The notes beneath the pieces are model-generated. The model ran no database searches. It saw only the letters and a program-made list of their open reading frames with translations, and had not been told where the DNA came from. Shown piece after piece: positions 1 to 6,044 of a DNA stretch of 6,063 nucleotides. This DNA comes from an uncultured Gardnerella sp. (GTDB lineage Bacteria; Actinomycetota; Actinomycetes; Actinomycetales; Bifidobacteriaceae): contig CAMYPN010000050.1 of the NCBI GenBank assembly GCA_947292085.1, positions 1 through 6,063 of the forward strand. Direction: 5' to 3'. The translations under genes were made by a program, and so were the position numbers. Position 1 is the stretch's first letter, and every line of letters begins with the position of its first letter.

Positions 1-1
1 G

Positions 2-271
2 AGGCTTCTTGGTGCTAGAGCTACTCGAATGGAATTGCAGCGTAAAAATGTTGATCCTGCTGCTATTTCACAAAACGTAGCTTCTGCTCAAAACTCTGGA
101 GTATTCACTGAAGCAGCTTGGGAGCTTGGCCGCAAAACTGCTCAGCGTACAAAAAATCTTGAGCCTTTAGTTAGAAGACGAAGATTTTTTGCAGCAGCTG
201 CCAGAAAAGGCCATGATTTAAACGTTATTAACGAAGTGTATGCAGCTTTATTTGAGAGTAATAACGAATAA
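2..271 (+). CDS. recX: RecX-like regulatory protein, C-terminal part (5' end outside window)
   Basis: The reading frame is already open at base 2 and ends at TAA 269-271, leaving about 89 visible residues. The first ATG at 29 is internal rather than a start: it has no ribosome binding site, and the codons before it (RLLGARATR) read naturally as protein. The C-terminus, with an arginine-rich run (VRRRRFFAAAARKGHD) then a helix like NVINEVYAALFE, resembles the last RecX repeat, in which an 'L-x-R-K/R-G-(F/H)-x-x-x-x-I' pattern closes the protein. RecX proteins bind RecA filaments and modulate recombination and SOS induction in the cytoplasm. In many actinobacteria recX lies directly after recA, so recA may lie just left of the window, which I cannot see. 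The assignment rests on a short C-terminal pattern; another helical DNA-associated protein is possible. A hairpin follows within 6 bp. Confidence 0.62.
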   Translation, partial: RLLGARATRMELQRKNVDPAAISQNVASAQNSGVFTEAAWELGRKTAQRTKNLEPLVRRRRFFAAAARKGHDLNVINEVYAALFESNNE

Positions 272-276
272 TAGTA

Positions 277-313
277 AAAGAGGCTGGCTTATAGAAAGTA
301 AACCAGCCTCTTT
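277..313. terminator. Shared (bidirectional) terminator hairpin between recX and thrC
   Basis: An 11-bp perfect stem pairs AAAGAGGCTGG (277-287) with CCAGCCTCTTT (303-313) around a 15-nt loop. It lies 5 bp after the recX stop and 24 bp before the end of the minus-strand thrC gene. On the plus strand the stem ends in TTT followed by CACTT. On the minus strand it ends in TTT followed by TACTATTATT. Both give a U-rich but interrupted tail, so one hairpin can serve both convergent genes. The tails are weaker than a textbook uninterrupted U-run. Confidence 0.8.
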
Positions 314-337
314 CACTTAAAAACTCATGGCTTATGA

Positions 338-1858
338 TTATCTTGCGAAATTATGCGCTTGAGTTAACACATATTCAGGCATATCTTCAACATTAATAAC
401 ATCATTAAAACGTGGAGATTTATTCTCAAGATTTCTAAGCATGCTTGGAGCTTTTGTGCCTGTTGCTTTACTAAGAGCATCCATGCATTGGAAATCATCC
501 ATATTATTCACGTCAATATTCAAAGCTTCATCTACCACACGAGGGAATTTATATGGGCTTGCAGTGCTTAAAAGCACTCGTGGCACATTGCCATCGTGAG
601 GCATATGTTGCATAACAAAATATCCACAAGCCGTATGAGGATCAATCACGTACTTATGCTCATTCCAGCAATCGTAAATAGCAGAACGGATCTGATCTTC
701 GTTAGCCCAGCCGCAGCCAAAAAGCGCACGTATTTTAGCAAGAACGTTTTCCGGAATCTCAAAAGCGCCCCACTGAGCCAAATCGTTCATAAGCATTTGG
801 ATTAAACGCGTATCCTTATCGCACATGTAATAAAGCATGCGTTCCAAATTAGAGGAAACCAAAATATCCATAGAAGGAGCCACAGTATGATAGAACGGGC
901 GCTGACGGTTATAAGTTCCACTTACCAAAAAATCAAACAAAACATTGTTACTATTGCTTGCAACAATAAGATGCTTCACAGGAAGACCAAGCATTTTTGC
1001 ATAATATCCAGCAAGAATATCACCAAAATTGCCTGTAGGAACACAAAACTCAACTTCGTCACCAAGCTGTATGTTTCCAGAATCTACAAGCTGCTTATAA
1101 GCTGCAAAATAGTACACAACTTGCGGTACGAGCCTACCAATATTAATAGAATTTGCGGAAGATAACGAAGTGTGAGAAGAATTACGTAAATCATCATTAA
1201 GATCAGTTTTAGTAAAAATCTTCTTAACGCCAGTTTGAGCATCATCGAAATTGCCGCGAACTGCACAAACTCGCACATTGCGGCCATTTTGTGTAGTCAT
1301 CTGCAACTCTTGAACGCGACTTACTTTACCTTCTGGGTAGAAAGTAATCATAGAAGTACCAGGAACGTCAGCGAAACCTTCTAAAGCAGCTTTACCAGTA
1401 TCTCCAGAAGTAGCAGTGAGAATCATAACGTTCTCATTGTTGTTTTCTAATTTATTCTCCTGAGTGCGAGACATAAACTGTGGCAAAATTTGCAAAGCAA
1501 CGTCTTTAAACGCGCAAGTCGGTCCGTGGAAAAGTTCCAGAACAAAATCCTTAGTATTCCCAAGCTGCTTAAGAGGAGTGATAGAAGAATCAGACCATTG
1601 AGATCCGTAAGCATTTTTTACGCAATCGTTAAGTTCGTCGGAAGTAAAATCTGGAAGTAGTATGCCTAAAATGTCGCGCGCAATGTCTTGATAAGATTTT
1701 CCAGGAAGATTTGCTAGATCATATCGCTTATCTCCCAAAGTATCAGTTACAAATAATCCGCCATCTTCAGCAATACCCTTACGGATTGCTTGTTTTGCAC
1801 TAAATGAGTGCGCGTTTGAACGAGTGCTGTGAAAAACAGCATTATTCAAAGATTCCAT
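338..1858 (-). CDS. thrC: Threonine synthase
   Basis: This cytoplasmic PLP enzyme converts O-phospho-L-homoserine to L-threonine and phosphate, the last step of threonine synthesis. The 506-aa product belongs to the long form (about 430-510 aa), as in E. coli, yeast and corynebacteria. The N-terminus (STRSNAHSF, then GIAEDGGLFVTD, about 11-40) is the usual threonine synthase N-terminal domain. ELFHGPTCAFKD (108-119) carries the expected PLP lysine, Lys118. SGDTGKAA (151-158) and VPTGNFGDILAGYYAK (273-288) are phosphate- and cofactor-binding loops, and APSMDILVSSNLER (327-340) is a typical C-terminal-domain motif. The start ATG (complement of 1856-1858) follows GGAGGA (1863-1868) by only 4 nt, a strong ribosome binding site. 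The gene stands alone, convergent with recX and divergent from proA; no hom or thrB is adjacent. No catalytic residue appears to be missing. Confidence 0.96.
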   Translation of the reverse strand: MESLNNAVFHSTRSNAHSFSAKQAIRKGIAEDGGLFVTDTLGDKRYDLANLPGKSYQDIARDILGILLPDFTSDELNDCVKNAYGSQWSDSSITPLKQLGNTKDFVLELFHGPTCAFKDVALQILPQFMSRTQENKLENNNENVMILTATSGDTGKAALEGFADVPGTSMITFYPEGKVSRVQELQMTTQNGRNVRVCAVRGNFDDAQTGVKKIFTKTDLNDDLRNSSHTSLSSANSINIGRLVPQVVYYFAAYKQLVDSGNIQLGDEVEFCVPTGNFGDILAGYYAKMLGLPVKHLIVASNSNNVLFDFLVSGTYNRQRPFYHTVAPSMDILVSSNLERMLYYMCDKDTRLIQMLMNDLAQWGAFEIPENVLAKIRALFGCGWANEDQIRSAIYDCWNEHKYVIDPHTACGYFVMQHMPHDGNVPRVLLSTASPYKFPRVVDEALNIDVNNMDDFQCMDALSKATGTKAPSMLRNLENKSPRFNDVINVEDMPEYVLTQAHNFAR

Positions 1859-1884
1859 GAATTCCTCCGCTTATTGTATTGCTG

Positions 1885-1904
1885 TACGCGCATACTTATG
1901 CGTA
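1885..1904. repeat. Imperfect inverted repeat upstream of thrC
   Basis: The left half TACGC(GC)ATA and right half TATGCGTA are reverse complements if the extra GC dinucleotide in the left half is looped out; the two central bases are CT. The element lies 27-46 bp upstream of the thrC start codon, where a promoter or operator is expected. No known regulator site is recognised in it. Confidence 0.5.
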
Positions 1905-1919
1905 TTCTTTAAAAGAATA
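1903..1919. repeat. AT-rich perfect inverted repeat in the thrC/proA intergenic region
   Basis: TATTCTT and AAGAATA form 7-bp perfect arms around TAA, with one further T-A pair possible. The left arm shares its first two bases with the end of the preceding inverted repeat, so 1885-1919 is a continuous 35-bp symmetric block. No T-tract follows on either strand, so a terminator is unlikely. An operator or promoter-linked site is the more natural reading, by inference from position. Confidence 0.5.
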
Positions 1920-2038
1920 AGCTTTACGTACTAATGTTACCTGATGAGCTGGGCGAACTTTAGTGTGCTAATCTGTTTATCAACGGTAAATCGCGAGTAA
2001 AGCAAGCTCTTCGGCTATGAACAAGGGGACAATTCGAA

Positions 2039-3376
2039 ATGGGCACTCAAATGGATACTAGAAAAGTAGAATCCTCACAATCCTCACAATCCGCAGAATT
2101 AAATATTGATGCAGTTGTTTGTAAAAGAGCCGATTTAGCTCGCGTTGCACAACGAGTTTTTGCGCATGCTGATACGCAAAAAAAGAATAAAATGCTTGAG
2201 AAAATAGCGGACGCTTTAGAAGCAGAAGCTGAAAATATTGCAAAAGCTAATAAAAAAGATATTCAGGAAGCACAAAATAATGGAATGGACGCTGGAAAGT
2301 TAGATAGGCTTAAATTTGATGAAGAGCGAATCAAAGCTTCAGCAAAAAGTGTTAGAAAAATTGCTCAATTGCAAGATCCTGTAGGTCAAGTAGTTCGTGG
2401 GTACACTCTTCCTAATGGAATTAAACTTTCGCAAGTTCGAGTACCAATGGGTGTTATGGGAATGATTTACGAAGCTAGACCGAACGTAACTATTGATGTA
2501 GCAGCTTTGTGTATTAAATCAGGAAATGCTGCGATTTTACGCGGCGGAAGTGCTGCTGAAAATACTAATAAAGCAAGTATTAATGCTATACAGGCTGCTC
2601 TTAGTGAGGAGAATTTTAATCCAGAATTAATACAGTCAGTTGACGATTTAGGAAGAGCCGGCGCTACAGCAATGATGCATGCACACGGTCATATTGACGT
2701 TCTTGTTCCTCGTGGAAGTGCAAATCTTATTGCTGCAGTTGTTAAGGAATCAACTGTTCCTGTTATAGAAACTGGCGCAGGTAACGTACACATTTATGTT
2801 GATAAAAGTGCGGATATTACAAAAGCAATTCCGATTGTTATTAACGCAAAAACGCAGCGAGTAGGCGTGTGCAACGCTGCAGAAAAGTTGCTAGTGCATA
2901 GAGATGTTGCGCAAGAATTTTTACCGAAAATCGCTGCTGCTTTAGCTGAACATAACGTAATTTTACACGCAGACGATAAATCTTACGAAATTTTACAAGC
3001 TGCTAATATTCAAGGATTACAACTTGAGCACGCAACTGACGAAGATTGGAAACGCGAGTATTTGTCGCTAAATATGGGAATAAAAGTAGTAGAAAATGTG
3101 GATGATGCTGCAAATCATATAGCAAAATATTCCACTGGTCACACGGAAACGATTATTGCTGAAGATTACTCAACAATTCAGCGTTTTATATCAAACGTAG
3201 ATTCTGCTGTGGTGATGGTAAATGCTTCAACACGTTTTACAGATGGTGGAGAATTTGGTTTTGGAGCCGAGCTTGGTATTTCCACGCAGAAACTTCACGC
3301 AAGAGGTCCAATGGGTTTGCAAGAAATGACTACAACAAAGTGGATTGGTTACGGTGAAGGCCAAATACGCTCTTAA
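2039..3376 (+). CDS. proA: Gamma-glutamyl phosphate reductase (glutamate-5-semialdehyde dehydrogenase)
   Basis: ProA reduces gamma-glutamyl phosphate with NADPH to glutamate-5-semialdehyde, the second step of proline synthesis from glutamate, in the cytoplasm. The 445-aa product shows the aldehyde-dehydrogenase fold of the family: [17 protein letters not shown] (135-151) and [13 protein letters not shown] (161-173) line the cofactor site. [11 protein letters not shown] (221-231) and the catalytic-cysteine motif [11 protein letters not shown] (272-282, Cys278) follow. The ending [15 protein letters not shown] (421-435) is diagnostic of ProA. The protein is about 25 residues longer than the usual 415-420, owing to a polar, Ser/Gln-rich N-terminus. 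The start ATG at 2039 follows AAGGGGA (2023-2029) by 9 nt; the next ATG (2051) lies 21 nt from it and is less likely. No proB is adjacent in the window. The gene is followed after 38 bp by an unrecognised gene and then nadD; actinobacteria often carry proA next to nadD. Confidence 0.96.
   Translation: MGTQMDTRKVESSQSSQSAELNIDAVVCKRADLARVAQRVFAHADTQKKNKMLEKIADALEAEAENIAKANKKDIQEAQNNGMDAGKLDRLKFDEERIKASAKSVRKIAQLQDPVGQVVRGYTLPNGIKLSQVRVPMGVMGMIYEARPNVTIDVAALCIKSGNAAILRGGSAAENTNKASINAIQAALSEENFNPELIQSVDDLGRAGATAMMHAHGHIDVLVPRGSANLIAAVVKESTVPVIETGAGNVHIYVDKSADITKAIPIVINAKTQRVGVCNAAEKLLVHRDVAQEFLPKIAAALAEHNVILHADDKSYEILQAANIQGLQLEHATDEDWKREYLSLNMGIKVVENVDDAANHIAKYSTGHTETIIAEDYSTIQRFISNVDSAVVMVNASTRFTDGGEFGFGAELGISTQKLHARGPMGLQEMTTTKWIGYGEGQIRS
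2072..2098 (+). repeat. 9-bp tandem repeat in the 5' end of proA
   Basis: TCCTCACAA occurs twice without a gap (2072-2080, 2081-2089), followed by a degenerate third copy TCCGCAGAA (2090-2098). The copies are in frame and encode Ser-Ser-Gln, Ser-Ser-Gln and Ser-Ala-Glu in the non-conserved N-terminal extension of ProA. The unit is a multiple of three, so copy changes would keep the frame. Confidence 0.85.
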
Positions 3377-3414
3377 TGCTGGTTTTAATAGTCACATGGC
3401 GGTAAGGTAAGAAT

Positions 3415-3981
3415 ATGTCTCAGAATGATGTGAATGTGTCAGATAAAACTGCGAACATTTCGAAAGCTACTAACCAAGCAGAAACTATGACTGCGCTTGA
3501 AGTTCTTAACGTTGCAGCAGAGCGACTTTCGATTGTGCGATACGTGTTCTTAGTTCAAATAGAAGATGGTATTGCTTCAGCTTCTCAGCGCTCATCTTTG
3601 GAATACGCTGACGCAGTGTTAATGGGATGGCCTGATGGAGACGAAAATGATGTGATTCTGCCAGCTGACGAACAGTTGGAGAAAGTTCGTAGCTATGTAG
3701 AGAAAATGGAAGAGTATATAGCATCATTTTCTGATCTTGAGCGTGCTGCTGAAGTAGACGATATGGCGAATATGCTTGTAAAAATAACAGAGTGCGTTGC
3801 AGAAATAAGAAGTACTTATCAATCTGATTTCCCTCTTCCTACTTTCGCTGAAATTAGGCGAGTTGTTCAAGACGAATGGGATGAGGAAATAGGTAATATT
3901 AATCCAGATAGTGCAAATGATGCTGTAAGTTTAGTTGATGAAACTCAGGCAGAAGATAAGGCTGAAAGTGATGCATCCTGA
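3415..3981 (+). CDS. Unrecognised acidic 188-aa protein between proA and nadD
   Basis: I do not recognise a family and assign no function. Residues 1-25 are polar and Asn/Thr/Lys-rich, and look disordered. Residues 26-60 (starting [27 protein letters not shown]) and 84-135 look largely helical, with two stretches of alternating acidic and hydrophobic residues, and [21 protein letters not shown] (140-160) is a possible short domain end. The last 25 residues are strongly acidic ([14 protein letters not shown] at the end). There is no signal peptide, membrane segment or cysteine pattern typical of metal binding; it is probably cytoplasmic. The ATG at 3415 follows GGTAAGG (3401-3407) by 7 nt. The gene starts 38 bp after proA and its end overlaps the likely nadD start by 11 bp, which suggests co-transcription and translational coupling. 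Coding periodicity and a proper ribosome binding site support a real gene; I recall a comparable hypothetical gene in bifidobacteria but cannot verify it. Confidence 0.85.
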   Translation: MSQNDVNVSDKTANISKATNQAETMTALEVLNVAAERLSIVRYVFLVQIEDGIASASQRSSLEYADAVLMGWPDGDENDVILPADEQLEKVRSYVEKMEEYIASFSDLERAAEVDDMANMLVKITECVAEIRSTYQSDFPLPTFAEIRRVVQDEWDEEIGNINPDSANDAVSLVDETQAEDKAESDAS

Positions 3982-4795
3982 GCAAAAATCAAATATGCAA
4001 AAAAATGCAGAAGAACGCAGAATGTCTGATTTATTTCAAGGATCTTTAAGCGGTAAAGAAGCTGCTCCTCCTGCTGTAGCAACAGTAAAGCGCAAACGTA
4101 CTTCTGCACGAGGAAATGTGCATGAAAAGCAACGCATTGGGATTATGGGTGGCACTTTTGATCCTATTCATAATGGTCACTTGGTAGCAGCTTCGGAAGT
4201 TGCTTGGGTATACGATTTGGACGAAGTTATTTTCGTGCCAACAGGTAGGCCAGTTTTTAAGCTTGATAAAAAAGTTACTAATGCTGAAGACCGTTATCTT
4301 ATGACGGTTATTGCTACAGCATCTAATCCGAAATTTACTGTTTCCAGAGTAGATATCGACCGCCCGGGAGTAACTTACACTATTGATACTTTGAAAGATA
4401 TTCACTCACAGCATCCGGATGCTGAACTTTTCTTCATTACAGGTGCCGACGCTGTTGCAGAAATTATGCAGTGGAAGAATGCGCGAGAAATGTGGAATTT
4501 AGCGCGTTTTGTGGCAGTAACTCGTCCGGGCTACTCTAGGCCAGAAAAATTAGCTGAATCAAATTCGTCTATTATTACTCGAGAGCCGCATTTGAACGAA
4601 AATTCGGTTGCTAACTTAGATGATATTGCTAATTGTGATGAACAGCATTTGCCTGTAGATATTTTAGAAATACCAGCGTTGGCTATATCTTCTACAGATG
4701 TTCGTCATCGTGCAGAACGTGGCGAGCCTGTTTGGTATTTAGTTCCAGATGGAGTAGTTCAGTACATTGTTAAGCACGGTTTGTATCGCGCGTAA
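3971..4795 (+). CDS. nadD: Nicotinate-nucleotide adenylyltransferase
   Basis: NadD joins ATP and nicotinate mononucleotide to give deamido-NAD plus pyrophosphate, a step shared by de novo and salvage NAD synthesis, in the cytoplasm. From ATG 3971 the product is 274 aa. [15 protein letters not shown] (57-71) holds the nucleotidyltransferase HxGH motif, [15 protein letters not shown] (154-168) the mononucleotide-binding strand, and ISSTDVR (239-245) the second ATP-binding signature. The usual length is 190-215 aa. The excess lies in about 55 basic, low-complexity N-terminal residues ([10 protein letters not shown] just before the core) and in a polar insert at about 190-228. The start is uncertain. 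ATG 3971 follows AAGG (3958-3961) by 9 nt and overlaps the previous gene by 11 bp. The frame is open to TTG 3935 and ATG 3938; ATG 3995 and ATG 4022 are shorter options with poorer ribosome binding sites. All keep the catalytic core. Confidence 0.95.
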   Translation: MHPEQKSNMQKNAEERRMSDLFQGSLSGKEAAPPAVATVKRKRTSARGNVHEKQRIGIMGGTFDPIHNGHLVAASEVAWVYDLDEVIFVPTGRPVFKLDKKVTNAEDRYLMTVIATASNPKFTVSRVDIDRPGVTYTIDTLKDIHSQHPDAELFFITGADAVAEIMQWKNAREMWNLARFVAVTRPGYSRPEKLAESNSSIITREPHLNENSVANLDDIANCDEQHLPVDILEIPALAISSTDVRHRAERGEPVWYLVPDGVVQYIVKHGLYRA

Positions 4796-4844
4796 TTATT
4801 GATTTTTTCGGCTTGTCGCCGCAAGTCTGCGCAAATAGCTAGTA

Positions 4845-4873
4845 TTGAAAACGTTCATTTCGCGAATTATAAG
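4845..4873 (+). promoter_or_regulatory. Sigma-70-type promoter for prs
   Basis: TTGAAA (4845-4850) and TATAAG (4868-4873) each match the consensus hexamer at five of six positions and are separated by exactly 17 bp. Transcription would begin near 4880, leaving a leader of about 13 nt that contains GGAG (4887-4890). This lets prs be expressed independently of the proA-nadD group. No terminator hairpin is visible between nadD and this promoter, so read-through from upstream may add to it. Confidence 0.75.
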
Positions 4874-4880
4874 CGAATTA
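4862..4880 (+). repeat. Direct repeat with 11-bp period over the prs -10 box
   Basis: GCGAATTA occurs at 4862-4869 and again at 4873-4880, with TAA between and a further GCG directly after. The copies flank and overlap the -10 hexamer and reach the expected start of transcription. Spacing of one helical turn would suit a dimeric or cooperative regulator, but no known operator is recognised; the pair could also be chance in AT-rich DNA. Confidence 0.6.
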
Positions 4881-4886
4881 GCGTTT

Positions 4887-4890
4887 GGAG
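4887..4890 (+). promoter_or_regulatory. Ribosome binding site deciding the prs start
   Basis: GGAG is the only Shine-Dalgarno-like run near the prs start. Its distance is 2 nt to ATG 4893 and 5 nt to GTG 4896. It argues for a start here rather than at the upstream TTG 4845, which has no such site before it. Confidence 0.6.
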
Positions 4891-4892
4891 AT

Positions 4893-5915
4893 ATGGTGAA
4901 CATCGTCCTTGAAGGAAAGCCAGATAAAAACCTTGTTCTCGTCACTGGTCGTACTCATCCGAAACTTGCTCGTGATGTAGCAGATCAGCTCGGTATCGAA
5001 GTGCTTGAAACAACCGCATACGATTTTGCTAACGGTGAAATGTATGTGCGCTACACACAGTCGGTACGAGGCACAGATGTTTTTGTGCTACAAAGCCACA
5101 GTGACCCTGTCAACAAGTCCATTATGGAACAGTTGATTATGATTGACGCTTTGAAGCGCGCATCTGCTCGTTCAATTACAGCGGTATGCCCGCTTTTAGG
5201 TTATTCTCGTCAAGATAAAAAGCATCGTGGTCGCGAGCCTATTTCTTGCCGTTTGATGTTTGATCTACTAAAAACTGCTGGTGCAGACCGTATTATGAGC
5301 GTTGACTTGCATGCTGCGCAGTCGCAAGGCTTTTTTGACGGTCCAGTTGATCACTTAATTGCTATGCCAGTTTTGGTTGATTATGTGCGCGATCGTTTTA
5401 GCGACGATCTTGCAAACGTAACTGTTGTCTCTCCGGATGCTGGTCGTATTCGAGTGGCAGAACAGTGGGCGCAGCGTTTAGGCGGCGGTCCTTTGGCTTT
5501 TGTGCACAAGACTCGCGATATTACTTGCCCTAATAAAGCTGTTTCTAACCGCGTAGTTGGTGACGTTGCTGGACGCGACTGTGTGATGGTCGATGATTTG
5601 ATTGACACTGCAGGAACTATTGCTGGAGCTTGCAATGTGTTGAAAGAAGCAGGCGCTAAATCTGTTACAGTCGTGGCAACTCACGGTGTGCTTTCAGGTT
5701 CTGCAGTTGAACGCTTAAAGTCTTGCGGCGCTCGCGAAGTGGTTTTGACTGATACTGTGCCAATTCCAGAAGAAAAGCGTTGGGATGGTTTGACTGTTCT
5801 TTCTATTGCTCCACTTTTGGCAAGTGCTATTAAGGCTGTGTTTGAAGACGGTTCAGTTGCTAAGCTTTTCGACACTTATCCGGAGCATCACGGTCAAGGC
5901 TTCCTGTTCGCTTAA
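4893..5915 (+). CDS. prs: Ribose-phosphate pyrophosphokinase (PRPP synthetase)
   Basis: Prs transfers pyrophosphate from ATP to ribose 5-phosphate, giving PRPP for purines, pyrimidines, histidine, tryptophan and NAD. The 340-aa product shows class I features in order: FANGEMYVRY (45-54), the ATP-binding stretch SRQDKKHRGREPISC (105-119), and SVDLHAAQSQGFFDGPVDHL (136-155). The flexible catalytic loop is HKTRD (205-209, with Lys206 and Arg208), and the ribose-phosphate loop is VDDLIDTAGTI (233-243). The C-terminus (EHHGQGFLFA) reads like my memory of bifidobacterial Prs. The frame is open upstream to TTG 4845, but that codon is the -35 box of the promoter. ATG 4893 gives the N-terminus MVNIVLEGKPDKNL expected for the family. 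GGAG at 4887-4890 is only 2 nt from this ATG but 5 nt from the following GTG (4896), so initiation at GTG, one residue shorter, is also possible. Codons are somewhat more G/C-ended than in neighbouring genes, which fits high expression. Confidence 0.95.
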   Translation: MVNIVLEGKPDKNLVLVTGRTHPKLARDVADQLGIEVLETTAYDFANGEMYVRYTQSVRGTDVFVLQSHSDPVNKSIMEQLIMIDALKRASARSITAVCPLLGYSRQDKKHRGREPISCRLMFDLLKTAGADRIMSVDLHAAQSQGFFDGPVDHLIAMPVLVDYVRDRFSDDLANVTVVSPDAGRIRVAEQWAQRLGGGPLAFVHKTRDITCPNKAVSNRVVGDVAGRDCVMVDDLIDTAGTIAGACNVLKEAGAKSVTVVATHGVLSGSAVERLKSCGAREVVLTDTVPIPEEKRWDGLTVLSIAPLLASAIKAVFEDGSVAKLFDTYPEHHGQGFLFA

Positions 5916-5970
5916 TTGTTGCTTTTGCTTTGATTAGTTAGTTTCGCGGAGTGTAAATTGCTTAGTTGAG

Positions 5971-5994
5971 CAAATTTGCGCCACGCCAAATTTG
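5971..5994. repeat. Pair of identical 8-bp palindromes downstream of prs
   Basis: CAAATTTG occurs at 5971-5978 and 5987-5994 with an 8-bp spacer (CGCCACGC). Each copy is its own reverse complement, so the pair can be read as direct or inverted repeats, 16 bp apart centre to centre. The right copy shares TTG with the -35 box of the tRNA promoter. As RNA the copies could form an 8-bp AT-rich stem, but no U-tract follows, so it is a poor terminator. Confidence 0.6.
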
Positions 5995-6019
5995 ACGAAG
6001 TCAGCTGATGTGGCATAAT
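5992..6019 (+). promoter_or_regulatory. Sigma-70-type promoter for the tRNA gene
   Basis: TTGACG (5992-5997) and CATAAT (6014-6019) each match the consensus at five of six bases, with a 16-bp spacer. Transcription would start near 6026, about 19 bp before the tRNA 5' end, giving a short precursor leader for RNase P to remove. Confidence 0.75.
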
Positions 6020-6027
6020 AGTGACTT

Positions 6028-6042
6028 GGCGGTTTTTCCGCC
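6028..6042 (+). other. Small GC hairpin in the tRNA precursor leader
   Basis: GGCGG (6028-6032) and CCGCC (6038-6042) form a perfect 5-bp stem around TTTTT. It lies just after the predicted transcription start and ends 2 nt before the tRNA. The T-run is in the loop rather than after the stem, so it is not a standard intrinsic terminator for prs, although it could still impede read-through. Confidence 0.6.
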
Positions 6043-6044
6043 GT

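Larger units (their letters stand above)
1859..2038. promoter_or_regulatory. Divergent intergenic region driving thrC (-) and proA (+)
   Basis: These 180 bp separate two gene starts and must hold the thrC promoter, and probably that of the proA group. I found no hexamer pair with correct spacing that I would defend on either strand. The plus strand offers only weak matches, such as TTGCTG (1879-1884) to TATTCT (1903-1908) with an 18-bp gap. The part nearest thrC holds two overlapping inverted repeats (1885-1919), described separately. The ribosome binding site for proA is AAGGGGA (2023-2029), and that for thrC is the complement of 1863-1868. I see no leader peptide rich in Thr or Pro codons and no obvious attenuator. 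Confidence 0.6.

Noticed and set aside
596..1287. Open frames inside thrC at 596-805 and 887-1165 (plus strand) and 1084-1287 (minus strand, other frame)
   Set aside because: They lie wholly within a well-supported threonine synthase gene, lack good ribosome binding sites and show no recognisable protein features.
1873..1878. TACAAT on the minus strand as the thrC -10 box
   Set aside because: It matches the consensus at five of six bases, but transcription would then begin inside the GGAGGA ribosome binding site, and no -35 match lies at the right distance.
2058..2243. Minus-strand open frame opposite the start of proA, with similar ones opposite the 188-aa gene (3506-3727) and nadD (4046-4405)
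   Set aside because: All are opposite clear coding sequence, without independent start signals or recognisable motifs.
3935..3970. TTG 3935 or ATG 3938 as the nadD start
   Set aside because: These give a longer overlap (44-47 bp) with the upstream gene, have no good ribosome binding site, and add residues that are the upstream acidic coding sequence read in another frame. ATG 3971 fits better but is not certain.
4801..4824. T-run and CGGC/GCCG hairpin after nadD as a terminator
   Set aside because: The T-run comes before the short stem on the plus strand, the wrong order for an intrinsic terminator, and the stem is only 4 bp.
5381..5875. Minus-strand open frames opposite prs (5381-5635, 5478-5684, 5681-5875)
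   Set aside because: They are antisense to a highly conserved gene and their translations are low-complexity Ser/Thr/Arg-rich sequence, as expected from reversed codon bias.
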